A DNA stretch of 64,000 nucleotides from Caballeronia peredens (GTDB lineage: Bacteria; Pseudomonadota; Gammaproteobacteria; Burkholderiales; Burkholderiaceae). The first letter of the stretch is position 1. Each line of letters starts with the position of its first letter. The notes below the pieces were generated by a model. It searched no databases and was not told the origin of the DNA. It saw nothing but the letters and a program-made list of their open reading frames with translations. The stretch lies in assembly GCA_001544595.2 (NCBI GenBank), contig FCOH02000008.1, forward strand, positions 1 to 64,000, read 5' to 3'. The position numbers and the translations under genes were made by a program. Shown piece by piece: positions 34,324-48,035 of this stretch.

Positions 34324-35757
34324 GTGCCCACCGAAGAACGCCCCCAACACCTGCCCCACGATCCTGACGCCCCGATGACCCCGCTCGAGCGCCGCGGCAT
34401 GGCCGCGATTCTGCTCTCGGTCGCGCTCGCGACGCTCGATACCGCCATCGCCAACACGGCGCTCCCCGCCATCGCCGCCGATCTGCACACGACGCCCGCC
34501 GCATCGGTCTGGATCATCAACGCGTATCAGCTCGCGATGGTCGCGACGCTGCTGCCGCTCGCCGCGCTCGGCGGCATTCTCGGGCATCGCCGCGTGTATC
34601 TCGGCGGGCTCGTCGTGTTTCTCGTGGCGTCCGCGCTGTGCACGTTCGCGTGGTCGCTGCCGACGCTCGTCGCCGCGCGGCTGCTGCAGGGCCTCGGCGC
34701 GAGCGCGATCATGAGCGTCAACGCGGCGCTCATCAGCGCGATCTTTCCGCCGCATCGGCTCGGACGCGGCGTCGGGCTGAACGCGCTCGTCGTGGGCATC
34801 GCGTTCGCCATCGGACCGACGATCGCGTCGATCGTGCTCTCGCTCGGCACCTGGCCGTGGCTCTTCGCCGTCAACCTGCCGGTAGGCGTATTCGCGCTCG
34901 CCATCGCGTGGCCGTCGTTGCCGCAGACGAAGCGCGCCGAACACGGCTTCGATCGCCTCGCCGCCGCGCTCAACGTCGTCACGTTCGCTTCGCTGATCTT
35001 CGCGCTCGGCGAAGCGGCCCAGCGCGCGCCCGCGTGGACCGTGCTCACGGCATTCGGCGTCACGCTGGTCGCGGGCGCGCTGCTGCTGCGTCGCGAACGC
35101 GGTCATCCCGCGCCGATGCTGCCCGTCGATCTCTTTCGCCGCCCGATGTTCGCCCTCTCGACGATGACCGCCATCTGCTCGTTCGCCGCGCAAGGGCTCG
35201 CGTTCGTGTCGCTGCCGTTCTTCTTCGAAAGCGTGCTGGGCCGCAGTCAGGTCGAGACGGGCTTTCTGATGACGCCGTGGTCCGCGCTCGTCGCGTTGAT
35301 GGCGCCGATCGCGGGACGTTTGTCCGACCGTCATCAGCCCGGCTTGCTGGGCGGCGTCGGGCTGGCGATTCTGTGCGTGGGGATGATCTCGCTCGCGATG
35401 CTGCCGGCGCAGCCGCACGCGATGGAAATCTGCATCCGCATGGCGATTTGCGGCGCGGGCTTCGGTTTCTTCCAGTCGCCGAATCTGAAGGCGTTCATGT
35501 CGAGCGCGCCGCGCGAGCGCAGCGGCGGCGCGAGCGGCACGATCGCGACATCGCGCCTGATCGGACAGGCGACGGGCGCGGCGCTGGTCGCGCTGTGCTT
35601 CAGCATCGCGGGCAGGCACGGGCCGGCGCTCGCGTTGTCGCTCGGCGCGGCGTTCGCGGGCGCGGGCAGCATCGCGAGCGGTTTGCGGCTCGTGACGCGC
35701 AAGACGCCGAAGACGCCGGCGGATGGAATCGCAGGCGAGCCGCCGCAGAACGCCTGA
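34324..35757 (+). CDS. DHA2-type MFS efflux transporter
   Basis: This 477-residue protein (GTG at 34324; an ATG at 34375 gives 460) has about 14 predicted membrane helices. It carries the DHA2 signatures LDTAIANTALPAI in helix 1, the motif-A-like GGILGHRRVY loop and a repeated loop GRLSDR near the middle. Members (EmrB/QacA group) export drugs or solvents using the proton gradient. It is transcribed convergently with dbpA; the stops are 3 bases apart. Confidence 0.88.
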   Translation: MPTEERPQHLPHDPDAPMTPLERRGMAAILLSVALATLDTAIANTALPAIAADLHTTPAASVWIINAYQLAMVATLLPLAALGGILGHRRVYLGGLVVFLVASALCTFAWSLPTLVAARLLQGLGASAIMSVNAALISAIFPPHRLGRGVGLNALVVGIAFAIGPTIASIVLSLGTWPWLFAVNLPVGVFALAIAWPSLPQTKRAEHGFDRLAAALNVVTFASLIFALGEAAQRAPAWTVLTAFGVTLVAGALLLRRERGHPAPMLPVDLFRRPMFALSTMTAICSFAAQGLAFVSLPFFFESVLGRSQVETGFLMTPWSALVALMAPIAGRLSDRHQPGLLGGVGLAILCVGMISLAMLPAQPHAMEICIRMAICGAGFGFFQSPNLKAFMSSAPRERSGGASGTIATSRLIGQATGAALVALCFSIAGRHGPALALSLGAAFAGAGSIASGLRLVTRKTPKTPADGIAGEPPQNA

Positions 35758-35760
35758 GTC

Positions 35761-37143
35761 CTACATGCGCCGCACTTTGACTTTGCGGCCTTTGAGCTTG
35801 CCGGCGCCGAGCCGGCGCACGGCGTCGTCGGCGATATTCCGGTCGACAGCCACGTACGTCACCAGATCCATCACGTTGATCTTGCCGATCTGCTGGCCGT
35901 CGAAGCCCGCTTCGCCGGTGAGCGCCCCGAGCACGTCGCCGGGACGGACCTTCTCCTTGCGGCCGCCGAGGATTTGCAGCGTCGCCATCGGCGGCTTCAG
36001 ATGGCCCGGTTCCGCCGAGGTCAACTCGGCCAGCGGATGCCATTCCACTTCCGCGCGCTGCGCCTCTTCGATCGCGCCCACACGTCCCATTTCGTCCATG
36101 CTCGCGAGCGACAGCGCCCAGCCTTCCTCGCCCGCGCGCCCCGTCCGGCCGATGCGATGCACATGCACTTCCGGATCGGGCGTCACGTCGACATTGATCA
36201 CCGCTTCAAGTTGCGCGATGTCGAGGCCGCGCGCGGCGACATCGGTCGCGACGAGCACCGAACAACTCCGATTGGCGAACTGCACGAGCACCTGATCGCG
36301 CTCGCGCTGCTCCAGTTCGCCGTGCAGCGTCAGCGCCTCGAAGCCTTGCGCGCGCAACACATCGAGCAGATCGCGGCATTGCTGCTTCGTGTTGCAGAAC
36401 GCGATCGTGCTCACCGGGCGATAGTGATCGAGCAGAAGCCCGACTGCGTGCAGGCGTTCGTGGTCGTCGACCTGATAGAAGCGCTGCTTGATCTTTGCGC
36501 TGCTGTGGCGTTCGGTCAGCTTGATTTCGCGCGGATTGCGCAGGAACTGCTGGCTCAGTTTCGCGATGCCTTCCGGATAGGTCGCCGAGAACAGCAAGGT
36601 CTGGCGATCCTTCGGACACTGGCGCGCAACCGAAGCGATGTCGTCGAAGAAGCCCATGTCGAGCATGCGGTCCGCTTCGTCGAGGACGAGCGTGCGCGCC
36701 GCGTCGAGCGAGAGCGTGCCGCGCTCCAGATGATCCATGATGCGGCCGGGCGTCCCGACGACGATATGCGCGCCGTGTTCGAGACTCGCGACCTGCGGAC
36801 GCATCGGCGTGCCGCCGCACAGCGTCAGCACTTTCACGTTGTCCTCGGCGCGCGCGAGGCGGCGGACTTCCTGCGTGACCTGATCGGCGAGTTCGCGCGT
36901 CGGGCAGAGCACGAGCGCCTGCACGGCGAACTGACTCACGTCGAGTTTGGCGAGCAGCGGCAGCGTGAATGCCGCGGTCTTGCCGCTGCCGGTCTTCGCC
37001 TGCGCGATGAGATCGAGGCCCGCGAGCGCGGGCGGCAGGCTCGCGGCCTGGATCGGCGTCATCGTCTCGTAGCCGAGTTGCTGCAGGTTGGACTGCATCG
37101 CCGGCGAAAGCGGCAGGCTGCTGAAGGAAGTGTCGGTCGTCAT
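35761..37143 (-). CDS. dbpA: DEAD-box ATP-dependent RNA helicase DbpA
   Basis: This 460-residue protein carries the full DEAD-box set: Q motif (MTPIQ), AKTGSGKT, PTRELA, TPGR, DEAD, SAT, and HRIGRTGR. A C-terminal RNA-binding domain (about 385-460, IGKINVMDLVTYVAVDR ... KGRKVKVRRM) follows, as in DbpA, which binds hairpin 92 of 23S rRNA and helps assemble the 50S subunit. The start at 37143 gives MTTDTSFSS; the upstream in-frame extension covers another gene. The gene follows the zinc-protein gene by 4 bases. Confidence 0.92.
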   Translation of the reverse strand: MTTDTSFSSLPLSPAMQSNLQQLGYETMTPIQAASLPPALAGLDLIAQAKTGSGKTAAFTLPLLAKLDVSQFAVQALVLCPTRELADQVTQEVRRLARAEDNVKVLTLCGGTPMRPQVASLEHGAHIVVGTPGRIMDHLERGTLSLDAARTLVLDEADRMLDMGFFDDIASVARQCPKDRQTLLFSATYPEGIAKLSQQFLRNPREIKLTERHSSAKIKQRFYQVDDHERLHAVGLLLDHYRPVSTIAFCNTKQQCRDLLDVLRAQGFEALTLHGELEQRERDQVLVQFANRSCSVLVATDVAARGLDIAQLEAVINVDVTPDPEVHVHRIGRTGRAGEEGWALSLASMDEMGRVGAIEEAQRAEVEWHPLAELTSAEPGHLKPPMATLQILGGRKEKVRPGDVLGALTGEAGFDGQQIGKINVMDLVTYVAVDRNIADDAVRRLGAGKLKGRKVKVRRM

Positions 37144-37147
37144 GATG

Positions 37148-37342
37148 TCAGTGCTTGCCGTGCGGCGGAATGTCGGTGATCTGCTCGTAGGTGATCGCGC
37201 CGTCGGCGGCGTCGTGGCGCGCGACGTAATTGCGCGCGCCGCACATCGGGCAGCGGAACAGCAGGCCCTGGCCTTCGTTCTTGATGACCACGTCCGACAG
37301 CTCCCATTGCGCGCCGCAGGATTGGTTTCGACAGGTGAACAT
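37148..37342 (-). CDS. Small zinc-ribbon-like protein
   Basis: This 64-residue protein has Cys4-x4-Cys9 and Cys30-x2-Cys33, consistent with one zinc ribbon. It has no other domain. Its stop is 4 bases upstream of the dbpA start, so the two are probably co-transcribed. RNA or protein binding is likely from the fold, but unproven. Confidence 0.7.
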   Translation of the reverse strand: MFTCRNQSCGAQWELSDVVIKNEGQGLLFRCPMCGARNYVARHDAADGAITYEQITDIPPHGKH

Positions 37343-37513
37343 GTGTTGGTTCTCTTTGTTGCATCGCGCGCGCGGATCGCGGCGCGTTCGATTGGCTTAA
37401 AGGCGGAAGTGTACGCGCGTCTCGCGCCGGTGCGGTTCGCGCAAGTCCGCAAGAAATGCTAAAGCGGGTCGTGCTACTTTTCCTGCATCGAGATTACTTT
37501 TCCGGAGCCGGCG

Positions 37514-38380
37514 ATGAGCGAGATCTACCAGGCGCGGCTCGCGCGCGTGGTTGCCTATATCCACGATCACCTCGACGACGAGCTGGATCTCAACCGGCTC
37601 GCCGAGGTGGCCTGCTTGTCGCCGTATCACTGGCATCGGATTTATCACGGGTTCTACGGCGAGACGGCCGCGGCGACCGTGCGGCGATTGCGGCTGCACC
37701 GGGCGGCGAACGATCTCGTGCATGGCTCGGTCCCGATCGATTCGATCGCCGAACGGGCCGGATATAGCAGCGTGCAGGCGTTTTCGCGGGCGTTTCAGGC
37801 GAGTTTCCGGATGGCGCCGGCGCGGTTCCGGAACGAAGGCGGCGCGTCCATGTTTGCTTCGCTGGATTCTTCAGATTCGATTCGATCAGGAGGTATGGCC
37901 ATGCATCAGGTGGAGATCAGGAGTCAGGGTTCGTTCACGGTCGCGGCGATGGAGCATCGCGGGTCGTACATGAATATCGGGCGGGCGTTCGAGATGCTGT
38001 TTCACTGGCTGGCGACGCGCGGGCTCGTCGATCCGAAAGCGCGCTCGCTCGGCATTTATTTCGACGATCCTGCCGCGGTCGCCGAAGACGAATTGCGCTC
38101 GATGGCGTGTTGCGAGTTATTCGAGCCGGATGCGGTGAAGTTCGAAGCGCCGGTGACCCGGGTCGAGGTCGCGGGCGGGGAATTCGCGGTGCTGACGCAC
38201 GTCGGGCCGTATGCGCAACTTTGCTTCGCGTATCAGTGGCTCTACGGAGAATGGCTGCCGAAGTCGGGACGCGAGACCGGCGATGCGCCCGTGTTCGAAA
38301 TCTATGTGAACGATCCGCGGGAAACCGCGCCGGCGGATCTGGTTACGGAGATTTGGGTGCAGTTGAAGCGGCGAAATTGA
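37514..38380 (+). CDS. AraC-family regulator with GyrI-like effector domain
   Basis: This 288-residue protein has an AraC DNA-binding domain at about residues 8-108 (two helix-turn-helix units, LNRLAEVACLSPYHWHRIYHG and IAERAGYSSVQAFSRAF, each noted here in part) joined to a C-terminal GyrI/SbmC-like ligand-binding domain (about 130-288). This fusion is like Rob and BmrR-type multidrug sensors. It converges with gyrB. It may regulate efflux such as the MFS pump nearby; this is inference. Confidence 0.88.
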   Translation: MSEIYQARLARVVAYIHDHLDDELDLNRLAEVACLSPYHWHRIYHGFYGETAAATVRRLRLHRAANDLVHGSVPIDSIAERAGYSSVQAFSRAFQASFRMAPARFRNEGGASMFASLDSSDSIRSGGMAMHQVEIRSQGSFTVAAMEHRGSYMNIGRAFEMLFHWLATRGLVDPKARSLGIYFDDPAAVAEDELRSMACCELFEPDAVKFEAPVTRVEVAGGEFAVLTHVGPYAQLCFAYQWLYGEWLPKSGRETGDAPVFEIYVNDPRETAPADLVTEIWVQLKRRN

Positions 38381-38387
38381 CGTCGCG

Positions 38388-38433
38388 AAAAAGCCCGCGA
38401 AACCGGCACGTACTGCGCCGGACTTCGCGGGCT
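38388..38433. terminator. Bidirectional terminator between AraC gene and gyrB
   Basis: AAGCCCGCGAA ... TTCGCGGGCTT long stem with an internal CCGGC/GCCGG pairing, between convergent genes. Confidence 0.75.
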
Positions 38434-38467
38434 TCGTGAGGCTGGGGAGAAGAAGGCCTAAGCCCGC

Positions 38468-42156
<3,689 letters not shown>

Positions 42157-42407
42157 AGAGTTCCTTCGTTGATGTGACGGCCCGCCCGCCGGTTTCGCCA
42201 CCTGATTGGCCGACGGACAACCTCGTACCCGCGTTGCCGGCCCCCCGCCGGTCACTCGCGAAAGCGTGACGCCAAAGCCGCCCAGGCCTTGGGCGGCTAA
42301 ACCTATATTGTGCCTGAAAACGGAAGCGCTCCCTAAAATTGGGGGCGTTATCGTCAAAAAACAGGCTTTCGCGCGCAATATTTGAAGCGTGCGTTCTTCG
42401 CCGCGCC

Positions 42408-44018
42408 TTAGCCCTTCAACGTCTGTTCGAGCACGTGGAGTTCGTGGTTCAGTTGCGCATCGGTGCCACGCTCGGACGCGATCTTGCGCACCGCGTGCAG
42501 CACGGTCGTGTGATCGCGGCCGCCGAACAGTTCGCCGATCTCGGGCAGGCTCTTCTGCGTCAGCTCCTTCGCCAGATACATCGCGATCTGGCGCGGGCGC
42601 GCAATGTTAGCCGGCCGTTTTTTCGAATACATGTCGGCGACCTTGATGTTGTAGAAGTCGGCGACCGTTTTCTGGATGTTCTCCACCGAGATCTGGCGGT
42701 TCTGAACCGTCAGCAGGTCCTTCAGCGCTTCCTTGGTCAGCTCGATCGTGATGTCGCGGCCGTGGAACTTCGAATACGCGAGGATCTTGCGCAGCGCGCC
42801 CTCGAGTTCGCGCACGTTCGAGCGCAGATGTTTCGCGACGAAGAACGCCACGTCTTCCGACAGGCTCACGCCTTCGGAAAACGCCTTGCGCATCAGGATC
42901 GCGACGCGCATTTCCAGCTCGGGCGGCTCGATCGCGACCGTGAGGCCGGAGTCGAAGCGCGAGATCAGACGATCGTCGATGCCGGAGATTTCCTTCGGAT
43001 ACGTATCGCTCGTGATGATGACCTGCGCCTTGTTGGCGACGAGCGCCTCGAACGCGTAGAAGAACTCTTCCTGCGTGCGCGACTTGCCCGAGAAGAACTG
43101 AATATCGTCGATGAGCAGCAGATCGAGCGAATGGTAGTAGCGCTTGAAGTCGTCGAACGCCTTGCGCTGATACGCCTTCACCACGTCCGACACGTACTGC
43201 TCCGCGTGAATGTAGCGGATGCGCGCGCCGGCCTTGTCCATCAGCAACTGATTGCCGATGGCATGAATCAGGTGAGTCTTGCCCAGGCCCACGCCGCCGT
43301 ACAGGAACAACGGGTTGTACGAGATGCCGGGATTGTCGGCGACCTGAATGGCCGCCGCGCGCGCGAGCTGGTTCGCCTTGCCGGTGACGAAGTTGTCGAA
43401 CGTGAGCACCGGATTGAGCTTCGAGCGCTCGTACGCGGAATCGTTTTCACCCGCCGCCGACGAAGCGCCGCCCGGCCGCCACGTGCGCCGGCCCGCGGCG
43501 GCTTCGTTGGCGTCGAGGCTCGGGAGGTCGAGGTCGGCCTGATCTTCCTGCGTGGCCTGAGCGTGCTGCGCCGCTTCGGCGGCGAGCGCGTTGATGTGCG
43601 CGGTGGCATTGGCATGCGCGACGACCGACGGCCCTTGCGGCACGGCCGCCGACGGCGCCGGTGCGCGCGGCGCCGCAGTTACGCCCGGTGCGCCCGATGC
43701 GCCCGGCATGCCCTGCGCGCTGGCACGCGGCGCGGCGTTCGGGCCGCCGCCGATGGCATTGCGCGCGGTCGCCTTCGGATCGAGGACGAATTGCACATCG
43801 ATGGGCGCGCTGAAGAATTCGCGCGCCACATCAGAGATACGGCCCGAGAACTGGCTCTTCACCCAGTCGAGCTTGAAGCGGTTGGGTGCGGCGATGCGCA
43901 GGGTGTTCGCGGCGGCATCGAAGTCGACCGGGGTCAGCGGCTTGATCCACGTGACGTACTGCTGCGGCGTCAGTTCACGCGCGAGCAGTGCGGAACAGTG
44001 TTCCCAGAAATCGTTCAT
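42408..44018 (-). CDS. dnaA: Chromosomal replication initiator DnaA
   Basis: This 536-residue protein has an N-terminal DnaB-interaction domain ([14 protein letters not shown]), a long Ala/Pro-rich linker (about 85-190), the AAA+ domain ([23 protein letters not shown]) and the C-terminal DnaA-box-binding domain ([32 protein letters not shown], in parts). It opens oriC. It is transcribed leftward, divergent from rpmH. The linker is longer than in enterics, as usual for Burkholderiaceae. Confidence 0.98.
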   Translation of the reverse strand: MNDFWEHCSALLARELTPQQYVTWIKPLTPVDFDAAANTLRIAAPNRFKLDWVKSQFSGRISDVAREFFSAPIDVQFVLDPKATARNAIGGGPNAAPRASAQGMPGASGAPGVTAAPRAPAPSAAVPQGPSVVAHANATAHINALAAEAAQHAQATQEDQADLDLPSLDANEAAAGRRTWRPGGASSAAGENDSAYERSKLNPVLTFDNFVTGKANQLARAAAIQVADNPGISYNPLFLYGGVGLGKTHLIHAIGNQLLMDKAGARIRYIHAEQYVSDVVKAYQRKAFDDFKRYYHSLDLLLIDDIQFFSGKSRTQEEFFYAFEALVANKAQVIITSDTYPKEISGIDDRLISRFDSGLTVAIEPPELEMRVAILMRKAFSEGVSLSEDVAFFVAKHLRSNVRELEGALRKILAYSKFHGRDITIELTKEALKDLLTVQNRQISVENIQKTVADFYNIKVADMYSKKRPANIARPRQIAMYLAKELTQKSLPEIGELFGGRDHTTVLHAVRKIASERGTDAQLNHELHVLEQTLKG

Positions 44019-44217
44019 CGAATGCGGTCGTTTTGGTTGCTCCGCGCACCTGCTGGCCGTGCTTGCCGAGATTCGTCGGCAAGTCCCGGCACGGCCGAGC
44101 AGACGTGCTCCGGAGGCTTACGCCGCAAGGGTTTGCGGGCGAACGGCGGGCCGAAGCAGCGGGCGGATATTTGGGAGTAAGGCGAGATTCTAACGCCAAA
44201 CAGGGGCCGCGCGCGAG

Positions 44218-44226
44218 TTATCCACA
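44218..44226 (+). promoter_or_regulatory. DnaA box in dnaA-rpmH intergenic region
   Basis: Exact TTATCCACA within the 407-base gap between dnaA and rpmH (44019-44425). I see only this one perfect box, so it may autoregulate dnaA; the full oriC may include weaker sites or lie nearby. Confidence 0.65.
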
Positions 44227-44288
44227 GGGACACATCAGCGCGCCGGAGCGCCGCGAAAAGCGCCTCGTCGAGCGCGCATTTCCGCTAA

Positions 44289-44322
44289 CCTATTGACGGT
44301 CAATAGGAAAACGGTTTAAATA
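44289..44322 (+). promoter_or_regulatory. rpmH promoter with overlapping palindrome
   Basis: TTGACG (44293-44298), 17 bp, TTAAAT (about 44316-44321). The -35 lies in a perfect 9-bp inverted repeat CCTATTGAC-G-GTCAATAGG (44289-44307), which looks like an operator. Confidence 0.55.
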
Positions 44323-44425
44323 GCGGGTTCCGCGAAAACAGAATTCCTGAACCTCCGGCCATCGCGCTTGCAGTGACCACACTGGAGCCAAGCCCGCGCG
44401 GTCAATCAACTCAAGTGAGAGCACC

Positions 44426-44560
44426 ATGAAACGTACTTACCAACCTTCCGTGACGCGCCGCAAGCGCACCCATGGCTTCCGCGTTCGCATGAAGACCGCC
44501 GGCGGCCGCAAGGTCATCAACGCACGCCGCGCGAAGGGCCGCAAGCGCCTCGCAATCTGA
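44426..44560 (+). CDS. rpmH: 50S ribosomal protein L34
   Basis: This 44-residue very basic protein starts MKRTYQPS, with [12 protein letters not shown] and the C terminus KGRKRLAI of bacterial L34. It opens the rpmH-rnpA-yidD-yidC operon, divergent from dnaA. Confidence 0.97.
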
Positions 44561-44654
44561 GTGCGCTGACGTGGCCGCTCGCGGCCGGGTCGCCTTCGTT
44601 GCATCGACGGTTGCATCGGCAATCGAACACGCAACAGTCGCCCGCGAGCCGCTC

Positions 44655-45158
44655 ATGCGCCGCACAGAAGTCTTGAAACAGGACATCGTTCAGTTGCCGG
44701 CGCAGGCCGCGTTCCCCAAGGCCGCAAGGCTGCTGAAAACGGATGAGTTCTCATCCGTTTTTCGTTTGCGCCCCTGGCGACGCTCGCCGCACTTCGTCCT
44801 GTACGGCAAGCCGACGGGAAACGCTGCGCGGCTCGGGCTGGTGATCGGTAAAAAGCAGGCGCCGCGCGCCGTCACGCGCAATCTGATCAAGCGGCTTGCG
44901 CGCGATGCGTTCCGGCTGCGTCGCGGGCAGTTGAGCGGATTCGACATTCTCGTGCGGCTGCACGCGAAGATCGACCGCAAAGTGCTGTCGAGCGCGAGTT
45001 CCCCGCCGCTTCGGGCGCTCGTCGGCAGCGAGCTGGAAACATTGCTCGACCGTGCCGTGCGCGAAGCAGCGCGCCGCTCGGCCGAATCCGTGGCGGCGCC
45101 GGGAATCGCGCCCGCCGTCGACGATTCATCCGGCCCGACCGGCCCCTCCGGGTCTTGA
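44655..45158 (+). CDS. rnpA: Ribonuclease P protein component
   Basis: The conserved part ([40 protein letters not shown], including the RNR-like basic motif) binds RNase P RNA for 5' tRNA maturation. I place the start at the ATG at 44655 (167 residues); an in-frame GTG at 44571 adds 28 residues unlike the family. The C terminus has an unconserved Ser/Pro/Ala extension. Neither start has a strong ribosome site, so the start is uncertain. Confidence 0.9.
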   Translation: MRRTEVLKQDIVQLPAQAAFPKAARLLKTDEFSSVFRLRPWRRSPHFVLYGKPTGNAARLGLVIGKKQAPRAVTRNLIKRLARDAFRLRRGQLSGFDILVRLHAKIDRKVLSSASSPPLRALVGSELETLLDRAVREAARRSAESVAAPGIAPAVDDSSGPTGPSGS

Positions 45159-45228
45159 TCAGGGTCATGAAGCGCAAGCTGCGTCAGGTGGGTCCTTCGT
45201 GACGATCCCGGCGTACGGCGCGAAGCTT

Positions 45229-45546
45229 ATGCAAACGGCACTCATCGCGTTGTTGCGCTTCTACAAGGTTGCTGTGAGCCCCCTGCTCGGCAACCGGTGC
45301 CGCTTTTATCCTTCCTGTTCCGACTACGCGCGCGAGGCAATCCAGTATCATGGCGCCGCGCATGGCACGTATCTCGCTGTGAAGCGGCTCTGCCGCTGCC
45401 ATCCTTTTTCGGCGGGCGGCGTCGATCTCGTGCCGCCTCCCAACGGTTGCGCCGACCCTGACGACGCGAGCCGATCGCGCGCGGATTCTGCGCAAGACAA
45501 GCTTTCAACACTAAACGGCGCTGAAGCGCTTTCCGATCGACACTGA
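45229..45546 (+). CDS. yidD: Membrane protein insertion efficiency factor YidD
   Basis: This 105-residue protein contains the signature [27 protein letters not shown] (in parts: [15 protein letters not shown]) and [12 protein letters not shown]. YidD aids membrane protein insertion with YidC. The ATG at 45229 gives the typical MQTALIALL start; a GTG at 45199 is possible. It has an extended C-terminal tail. It stops 8 bases before yidC. Confidence 0.93.
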   Translation: MQTALIALLRFYKVAVSPLLGNRCRFYPSCSDYAREAIQYHGAAHGTYLAVKRLCRCHPFSAGGVDLVPPPNGCADPDDASRSRADSAQDKLSTLNGAEALSDRH

Positions 45547-45554
45547 GACAACGC

Positions 45555-47225
45555 ATGGATATCAAACGCACCGTCCTATGGGTCATCTTCTTCGTGTCAG
45601 TTGTCCTGCTGTTCGACAACTGGCAACGCGACCATGGGCGCCCGTCGATGTTCTTCCCGAGCGCGACGCAGCCGGCGAAGACCGCCAGCAACCCGGCACC
45701 GGGCACAGCCGCCTCCGGCGCACAGCCGTCCGAACTGCCGAACGCGCCTGCCGGCGTCGCCGCGCCCGGCACGGCGACGCCGCCCGTCACGGCGCAGGCG
45801 CAGCTCGTCAAGTTCACGACGGACGTCTACTCCGGCGAGATCGACACGCGCGGCGGCACGCTCTCGAAGCTCTCGCTGATCAAGGAAGGCGACGGCAAGC
45901 AGCCTGACCTCTACATCACGCTGTTCGATCACACGGCGAACCACACGTATCTCGCGCGCACGGGCCTGGCCGGTGGCGACTTCCCGAATCACACCGACAT
46001 CTTCACGCCGGTGCCCGGCCAGACCTCGCTGACGGGCGACGAAAAGACGCTGAAGATCGCGTTCGAATCGCCGGTGAAGGGTGGCGTCAAGGTCATCAAG
46101 ACGTACACGTTCACGCGCGGCAGCTACGTGATCAACGTCGATACGAAGATCGAGAACGTCGGCACCGCGCCGGTGTCGCCCAAGCTCTACATGGAACTCG
46201 TGCGCGACAACACGCCGGTCGAAACGCCGCGTTTCTCGCACACGTTCATCGGGCCGGCGGTCTACACGGATCAGAAGCACTTCCAGAAGATCGACTTCTC
46301 CGACATCGACAAGAACAAGGCCACGTTCGAGCCGTCGTCGGATAACGGCTGGGTCGCGATGGTGCAGCATTACTTCGCGTCGGCGTGGATTCCGCAGCAG
46401 GGCGTGAAGCGCGACATCTACGTGCAGAAGATCGATCCCGAGCTGTATCGCGTCGGTGTGACGCTGCCGGCGCAGACCATCGCGCCGGGACAGACCGTGA
46501 ACGTCGATGCCCGCCTCTTCGCCGGTCCGGAAGAAGAGCGCATGCTCGAAGGCATCGCGCCGGGGCTGGAGCTCGTGAAGGACTACGGCATGGTGACGAT
46601 CATCGCCAAGCCGCTGTTCTGGCTGCTCGAGAAGATCCACGGCTACGTCGGCAACTGGGGCTGGGCGATCGTGCTGCTCACGCTGCTCATCAAGGCGGTG
46701 TTCTTCCCGCTGTCGGCGGCGAGCTACAAGTCGATGGCGCGCATGAAGGAGATCACGCCGCGCATGCAGCAGATCCGCGAGCGCTTCAAGAGCGACCCGC
46801 AGAAGATGAACGCCGAACTGATGTCGCTGTACAAGACCGAGAAGGTCAATCCGTTCGGCGGCTGTCTGCCGGTCGTCGTGCAGATTCCGGTGTTCATCTC
46901 GCTGTACTGGGTGCTGTTGTCGTCGGTGGAAATGCGCGGCGCGCCGTGGATTGGCTGGATTCACGATCTGTCGCAGCAGGATCCGTACTTCATCCTGCCG
47001 GTGCTGATGGCCGTCTCGATGTTCGTGCAGACCAAGCTGAACCCGACGCCGCCGGACCCCGTCCAGGCAAAGATGATGATGTTCATGCCGATCGCGTTTT
47101 CGGTCATGTTCTTCTTCTTCCCGGCCGGTCTCGTGCTGTATTACGTGGTGAACAACGTGCTGTCGATCGCGCAGCAGTATTACATCACGCGGATGATGGG
47201 CAAGAGCAAGAAGAAGGCGGCCTGA
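45555..47225 (+). CDS. yidC: Membrane protein insertase YidC
   Basis: This 556-residue protein has an N-terminal membrane anchor (residues ~5-23), a Pro/Ala-rich linker, a large periplasmic beta domain (about 80-350) and five C-terminal membrane helices with the YidC/Oxa1 core ([41 protein letters not shown], quoted in part). It inserts membrane proteins alone or with SecYEG. It ends with a basic KSKKKAA tail. Confidence 0.97.
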   Translation: MDIKRTVLWVIFFVSVVLLFDNWQRDHGRPSMFFPSATQPAKTASNPAPGTAASGAQPSELPNAPAGVAAPGTATPPVTAQAQLVKFTTDVYSGEIDTRGGTLSKLSLIKEGDGKQPDLYITLFDHTANHTYLARTGLAGGDFPNHTDIFTPVPGQTSLTGDEKTLKIAFESPVKGGVKVIKTYTFTRGSYVINVDTKIENVGTAPVSPKLYMELVRDNTPVETPRFSHTFIGPAVYTDQKHFQKIDFSDIDKNKATFEPSSDNGWVAMVQHYFASAWIPQQGVKRDIYVQKIDPELYRVGVTLPAQTIAPGQTVNVDARLFAGPEEERMLEGIAPGLELVKDYGMVTIIAKPLFWLLEKIHGYVGNWGWAIVLLTLLIKAVFFPLSAASYKSMARMKEITPRMQQIRERFKSDPQKMNAELMSLYKTEKVNPFGGCLPVVVQIPVFISLYWVLLSSVEMRGAPWIGWIHDLSQQDPYFILPVLMAVSMFVQTKLNPTPPDPVQAKMMMFMPIAFSVMFFFFPAGLVLYYVVNNVLSIAQQYYITRMMGKSKKKAA

Positions 47226-47250
47226 GGCTCGTTCTTCCGACCTGATGTGA

Positions 47251-47283
47251 ATGTGAAAACGCCCGGCTTGCCGGGCGTTTTTC
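47251..47283 (+). terminator. Rho-independent terminator of yidC operon
   Basis: AAAACGCCCGGC-TT-GCCGGGCGTTTTT stem-loop. Confidence 0.85.
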
Positions 47284-47309
47284 TTGGATGGCGCGGGCAG
47301 CCGCGCCGG

Positions 47310-47726
47310 TCAGCGTTTCATCGATCCATAGAACTGCTCGACCAGCTCTTCGAGCAGATACCGGTGATGCGGCGACAGCGCCTCGATCTTCGTCGCCAGT
47401 TCGAGCGTCTCCTCCGACGCCGGATATTGCTCGTCGCGCGCGAGCGGCTTCGGCGTCACTTGCGGATTGCCGCTCGGCGGCGGGCCATAGTGCAGCCAGT
47501 GCTGATCGACTTTGAACCATTCGGCGAGGGTCTTCAGCTTGTCGATGGTCGGAATCGAACGCGCGGTGAGCCACTTGTGCGCCGTCTGCGGTGAAACCGG
47601 CTCGCCCTGGTAGCGAAGATTGAAACGCAATGCGAGATCCGTCGCGCCGCGCATTTTTTCGGGCGCGCGGGTCATCGAGAATTTGAGCCGCTCGGAAAAA
47701 TCGGCCTTTTCTTGTGGTGTAGGCAT
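47310..47726 (-). CDS. XRE-like regulator
   Basis: This 138-residue protein starts at the ATG at 47726 (MPTPQEK). It has a helix-turn-helix of the XRE/Cro kind at about residues 30-75 (GATDLALRFNLRYQ ... VSPQTAHKWLTARSIPTIDKLKTLAEWF, in parts). The C-terminal half is helical. Target unknown. It lies between yidC and mnmE on the opposite strand, an uncommon insertion in an otherwise conserved order. Confidence 0.85.
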   Translation of the reverse strand: MPTPQEKADFSERLKFSMTRAPEKMRGATDLALRFNLRYQGEPVSPQTAHKWLTARSIPTIDKLKTLAEWFKVDQHWLHYGPPPSGNPQVTPKPLARDEQYPASEETLELATKIEALSPHHRYLLEELVEQFYGSMKR

Positions 47727-48035
47727 GGGCTGGATTGTGCGAGGCAATCGCTGCTTACTAGTCAACCAACTGCGCTAGATTTGGCTTGATCCAGCCTCTG
47801 TTTATCTTGTATGAGTGTTTTTGTTTGCTGCCTATAGGCAGCGTCTTTCGGCTGCACGGCCTGCCTTAAAGCGCCTTCGCATTCTTTACCGCGTCGGAAA
47901 TTTCCTCAAACCGATTCAATTGCGTATCTCAAATAAGATAACGCAAGAATCCTCCTAGCCATAGTCTTCGAGAGCGGGCGTTACCTGCCGCGATACAATG
48001 CCCGCACTCCGACATCCCCTTTTCGCGCCGCCGTC

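Noticed and set aside
34159..35619. 486-residue minus-strand ORF over the MFS gene
   Set aside because: Arg/His/Asp-rich translation typical of an antisense shadow in GC-rich DNA; the plus-strand MFS frame has clear motifs.
42339..44180. 613-residue plus-strand ORF over dnaA
   Set aside because: Antisense shadow of dnaA; Arg/Val-rich and without motifs.
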